The notes beneath the pieces are model-generated. The model saw only the letters and a list, made by a program, of their open reading frames with translations, was not told the origin of the DNA and did not search any database. The position numbers were made by a program, and so were the translations under genes. Shown one piece after another: positions 60,932 through 64,000 of a DNA stretch of 64,000 bases (position 1 is the first letter of the stretch; the number at the start of each line of letters is the position of its first letter). Source of the stretch: Vreelandella boliviensis LC1 (GTDB taxonomy: Bacteria > Pseudomonadota > Gammaproteobacteria > Pseudomonadales > Halomonadaceae); NCBI RefSeq assembly GCF_000236035.1, contig NZ_JH393257.1, forward strand, positions 1,092,240-1,156,239, written 5' to 3'.

Positions 60932-63043
60932 CTACCATTTGCCGTAGGTGCCCTCTTTTAAGCCATCAAACAGGTTAGCAGCATTATGCTCTTCACCGTC
61001 GTATATCACCGTCTCATCCCCGGTTAGCTCGAGGGTTTCGCCATTTTCCAGCTCAAACACGTAGGTGGTGTTTTTAAGATCATCCTCGCGCACCAGCACG
61101 CCTTGGAAGGCTTCAGGGTTAAAGCGGAAAGTGGTGCAGCCTTTTAAGCGACTTCCATACGCTTGCAGATAGAGATCCTGGAACTGCTCAAAGGGGAAAT
61201 CAGTGGGCACGTTGACCGTTTTTGAGATCGCCGAATCAACCCAATGTTGCGCCGCGGCCTGAACCGCAACGTGCTGTTCGGGCGAAATCGCATCGGCGGT
61301 GACAAAGTAGTCAGGCAGGTCCCCGTCCACCGCATCAGATGCGATAAAGTGACGGTAAGCCGCTAATTCAAAAGAGACGACCTCGACTTGCTCTTTGGTC
61401 TTCTTACCCGACTGGATAATATTGCGGAAGTAGCGGTGCGAGAAGGATGGCTCAATGCCGTTGGAGGCATTATTACCCATTGAAAGGCTAATGGTGCCTG
61501 TCGGTGCAATCGAGCTGTGGTGGGTAAAGCGCGCACCGTGCTCGGCCAGCTGGGCCACCAGCTCCGGCTCAAGCTGGGCCACTTGGGCCATGTACTGGCT
61601 GTAGCGAGCGTGCAGGATACGCCCCGGCACTTGATCGCCTACTTCGTAGCCATCTTTGGCCAGCTGTGGCCGCTCGCGGAGCATTTTTGGGGTAATGGTG
61701 TGCTCCTGTTCAAGCACTGGCGCCATGCCTTTCTCTAACGAAAGCTCCAGCGCCTGCTTCCACCCCTCAATGGCCAAGTGACGGCTTACCTCATCGGTGA
61801 ATACCAGCGACTGCTTGGAGCCATAGGGGATTTTGAGCATGGTGAGCGTTGACCCCAAACCCAAAAAGCCCATGCCGTGGCGGCGCTTAGCTTCAATTTC
61901 GCGCTGCTGCTGGGGTAGCGGCAGACCGGCAATCTCGACCACGTTGTCGAGCATACGAGTAAAGATCGAGACCACTTTGCGATAGCGCTCCCAGTCAAAG
62001 CGCGGCTCGGCAGCGAAGGGATCGATCACGAATTTGGTCAGGTTTACAGACCCCAGCAGGCAGGCACCTTCTGGTGGCAGTGGCTGTTCACCACAAGGGT
62101 TGGTAGCGCGAATATCCTCGCAGAACCAGTTATTGTTCATGCGGTTAACTTGGTCGATCAGGATAAAGCCCGGCTCGGCGTAGTCGTAGGTGGAGGACAT
62201 AATGGTGTCCCACAATTCCCGCGCTTTGATCACTTCAACAATGCGGCAGGCCACGCGGCCTTCGGCATCTACCGTATAGCCCTCTTCAACCACCGGCCAG
62301 TCGCGGTAGATCAGGTCTTCCGCTTTAACGTCCTCTTTCTCACCGGGGTGCAACGGAAAAGCCAGCGGCCAGTCGGAATTGTTTTTCACCGCTTCCATAA
62401 ACTCATCGGTGATCAGCAACGAGAGGTTAAACTGACGCAGCCGTCCCGCCTCGCGCTTAGCCTGAATAAACTCGCGCACGTCCGGGTGGCCCACATCAAA
62501 GGTACCCATCTGGGCGCCACGACGTCCACCGGCAGAGGCCACGGTAAAACACATCTTGTCGTAGATATCCATAAACGCCAGCGGGCCGTTAGTGCCCGCG
62601 CCAGCGCCGAAGACGAACGCGCCCTTATGGCGCAACGTAGAGAAGTCGTAGCCGATACCGGCCCCGGATTTCAACGTCATGCCCGCATCGACAACCGAGT
62701 CGAGAATATCGCGCATAGAGTCGCGAATCGTACGTGAGACGGTGCAATTAATCAGGCTTACCGCAGGCTTGTAGGCCTCAGCGCCCGCGTTGGAGAGAAT
62801 ACGGCCGGCAGGTATGGCACCATTTTCCAGTGCCCAACGGAATTTGGGCAACCACTCTTCCGCTTTATCACCTTCAACCGCTGCCAGGGCGCGCGCAACC
62901 CGTTCAAACGTAGCACCGACGTCCTGATCAACGGGTTGGCTATGACGATCCTTGAGACGGTACTTGGCATCCCATATCTCCCGCGAGGGGGCCTGCATCG
63001 GGACATCATTAGAGGTCTTCATAGCCTTAGCAGCGGTGCTCAT
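60932..63043 (-). CDS. nrdJa: Class II (B12-dependent) ribonucleotide reductase, catalytic subunit (NrdJa)
   Basis: The 703-residue protein starts at MSTAAKAMKTSNDVPM, with AAGGAG 9 bases upstream. The active-site cysteines are in VSLINCTVS near 165 (redox pair), NPCGEQPLP near 315 (thiyl radical site) and GACLLGSVNLT near 328 (redox pair). PTGTISLSMGNNASNGIEPSF near 515 is the substrate phosphate site. It reduces ribonucleotides to deoxyribonucleotides using adenosylcobalamin, with or without oxygen. No cobalamin riboswitch is evident upstream; two NrdR-like boxes are. Confidence 0.92.
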   Translation of the reverse strand: MSTAAKAMKTSNDVPMQAPSREIWDAKYRLKDRHSQPVDQDVGATFERVARALAAVEGDKAEEWLPKFRWALENGAIPAGRILSNAGAEAYKPAVSLINCTVSRTIRDSMRDILDSVVDAGMTLKSGAGIGYDFSTLRHKGAFVFGAGAGTNGPLAFMDIYDKMCFTVASAGGRRGAQMGTFDVGHPDVREFIQAKREAGRLRQFNLSLLITDEFMEAVKNNSDWPLAFPLHPGEKEDVKAEDLIYRDWPVVEEGYTVDAEGRVACRIVEVIKARELWDTIMSSTYDYAEPGFILIDQVNRMNNNWFCEDIRATNPCGEQPLPPEGACLLGSVNLTKFVIDPFAAEPRFDWERYRKVVSIFTRMLDNVVEIAGLPLPQQQREIEAKRRHGMGFLGLGSTLTMLKIPYGSKQSLVFTDEVSRHLAIEGWKQALELSLEKGMAPVLEQEHTITPKMLRERPQLAKDGYEVGDQVPGRILHARYSQYMAQVAQLEPELVAQLAEHGARFTHHSSIAPTGTISLSMGNNASNGIEPSFSHRYFRNIIQSGKKTKEQVEVVSFELAAYRHFIASDAVDGDLPDYFVTADAISPEQHVAVQAAAQHWVDSAISKTVNVPTDFPFEQFQDLYLQAYGSRLKGCTTFRFNPEAFQGVLVREDDLKNTTYVFELENGETLELTGDETVIYDGEEHNAANLFDGLKEGTYGKW

Positions 63044-63114
63044 GTCGCAAAACTCCTTCACAACGGGGTGAATATAGCGCTCAAATGGGGCGATTATACG
63101 TGGCATCGGAGTGA

Positions 63115-63178
63115 AGTATAGCCTTGACTTTACACCATATGAGGCACTTTTTTTAAAAACTTCTACCATATATAGAAA
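63115..63178 (-). promoter_or_regulatory. nrdJ promoter with a candidate NrdR box pair
   Basis: CCATATATAG (63166-63175) resembles the NrdR core CwATATaTwG in 9 of 10 positions, and CCATATGAGG (63135-63144) in 6 of 10. The two are exactly 31 bases apart, the spacing known for paired NrdR boxes. A -10-like TATACT on the minus strand (63115-63120) is close by, with no clear -35 box. NrdR would repress when dATP/ATP is adequate. Confidence 0.55.
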
Positions 63179-63255
63179 AATCAGCGCGTTACTATTTAGC
63201 CAACCTCAAACACGCTATAGACTGTCCTTTTGTTAATAAAAACGGGTTGAGTTAA

Positions 63256-63861
63256 ATGGCTTTGATCATGTCCGCAATTCACTCTCTGCGCTCTCACTCC
63301 CAATCTCTTTGCACGCTCACGCTAACCGTTATGGCGATAGCGACCATTTGGATGGTCACTACGCCCGTTGCGAACGCGGCCACGTTTAATACCGACGATG
63401 TGGCCACCCACGAACATTGGCAGTCAATGACCCTCTCGCTGGGGGGCGAACGCCACTACCGTGCGGTGGAAACCCACAGTTACTCCGACGCTACGCTGAG
63501 TCTGAATGCTACCTCGGGAGTTTGCGATTTACCCTGGTTGGAGATGCGCGTCACTCTTGAGCAGCAGCAGGGAGAGAGCCGTACAGTAAACCTGGTGCCC
63601 ACCCGGCTGCGCATCGATGAGCAGCCCGTTATCGACACTATGGCGGAGTTTATTACCGAGCGCGGCGATGACGGGTTTTATGCCCACTTTTACTTAACTG
63701 ATTTGGAATCCCTGATGGCCGACATGCGCCAGGGCGAGCAATTATTCCTCGGCTTTAATCAGGAAGAACGTGAGCCTTGGTATATGACCTTTAGCCTGCA
63801 AGGCGCCGACGCGGCGATTAACCGGATGCTCGGCCAGTGTGATGGTAGTGGCACCCACTAA
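63256..63861 (+). CDS. Predicted secreted protein, unknown
   Basis: The 201-residue protein is not recognised. It has a signal peptide with an extended N-region (MALIMSAIHSLRSHSQ), a hydrophobic core (TLTLTVMAIATIWMVTT) and a cut after VANA (about residue 41). The mature part is acidic with two cysteines far apart (GVCDLPW, LGQCDG), possibly a disulfide. A second ATG four codons downstream could be the true start. It is divergent from nrdJ, with a 212-base spacer. Confidence 0.6.
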   Translation: MALIMSAIHSLRSHSQSLCTLTLTVMAIATIWMVTTPVANAATFNTDDVATHEHWQSMTLSLGGERHYRAVETHSYSDATLSLNATSGVCDLPWLEMRVTLEQQQGESRTVNLVPTRLRIDEQPVIDTMAEFITERGDDGFYAHFYLTDLESLMADMRQGEQLFLGFNQEEREPWYMTFSLQGADAAINRMLGQCDGSGTH

Positions 63862-63872
63862 GATGTGAATTA

Positions 63873-64000
63873 TTAAATCAGCTCCACAGGCTCTAGCGCC
63901 ATTTCAACGCGGTTGCGTCCACCATGCTTAGCGCGATACATAGCATCGTCGGCCCGTGAGATAATAGTTTTGCAACTGTCGTCGGCCTGCCAAACGGCGA
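63873..64000 (-). CDS. GGDEF domain protein, C-terminal end (runs off the right edge)
   Basis: The minus strand ends with ISRADDAMYRAKHGGRNRVEM, the last helix and strand of a diguanylate cyclase domain, about 40 codons before a TAA stop. The GGDEF signature itself is outside the window. Whether it makes cyclic-di-GMP cannot be judged here. Confidence 0.8.
   Translation of the reverse strand, partial: AVWQADDSCKTIISRADDAMYRAKHGGRNRVEMALEPVELI

Noticed and set aside
63044..63255. Cobalamin riboswitch ahead of nrdJ
   Set aside because: The spacer is AT-rich and lacks a recognisable B12 box; it is also short for the known riboswitch with its side arms.

Overview
The window looks like a chromosomal segment of a gammaproteobacterium, most likely a halophile close to Halomonas (Halomonadaceae). 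This is an inference from protein flavour, the uvrA/MFS/ssb order, the split class II ribonucleotide reductase and a moderately high GC content; no 16S gene is present to confirm it.

Positions 1-20865, nearly all on the minus strand, hold the classic core transcription/translation block. Read in transcription order it is tRNA-Tyr, tRNA-Gly, tRNA-Thr, terminator; then tRNA-Trp, secE, nusG, rplK, rplA, rplJ, rplL, rpoB, rpoC; then the str operon rpsL, rpsG, fusA, tuf, terminator; then the S10 operon rpsJ, rplC, rplD, rplW, rplB, rpsS, which runs off the left edge. Several near-consensus sigma70 promoters, an L10 leader, and an rplL-rpoB attenuator can be read directly. The tuf copy often found between tRNA-Thr and tRNA-Trp is absent.

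Positions 20975-38250 hold coaX and birA (minus), typA (plus), a sodium:amino-acid symporter, a branched-chain-amino-acid type ABC importer (two ATPases and two permeases on plus, the binding protein on the opposite strand), a Fic-protein remnant, a PLD-type lipoprotein (cardiolipin-synthase-like), a small membrane protein, an unusual Lgt-like/TlpA fusion, and rapA.

Positions 38262-48377 hold a TIGR01777 epimerase, a renalase-like flavoprotein, and a tight seven-gene run behind a LitR/CarH-like MerR regulator: photolyase, NTF2-like, SDR, FAD amine-oxidase-like, DUF1365, cyclopropane-fatty-acid-synthase-like and DUF2878. This is probably a light or photooxidative-stress regulon combining DNA repair with membrane-lipid modification. 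It is the most interesting accessory system here. The regulator lacks the cobalamin-binding signature, and similar TTGTAC half-sites lie in front of both the MerR operon and the renalase-like gene.

Positions 48355-64000 hold a PAS-GGDEF-EAL protein, fabA-fabB, a PlsC-type acyltransferase coupled to an NAD-fold protein, ssb, a YajR-like MFS protein, uvrA, a Crp/Fnr regulator, the split class II ribonucleotide reductase nrdJab preceded by a candidate NrdR box pair, a secreted protein of unknown function, and the C-terminus of another GGDEF protein.

A recurring feature is short tandem repeats of 12-15 bp (22 bp in one case) in spacers. Three of them extend across the stop codons of rpsL, rpsG and nusG.
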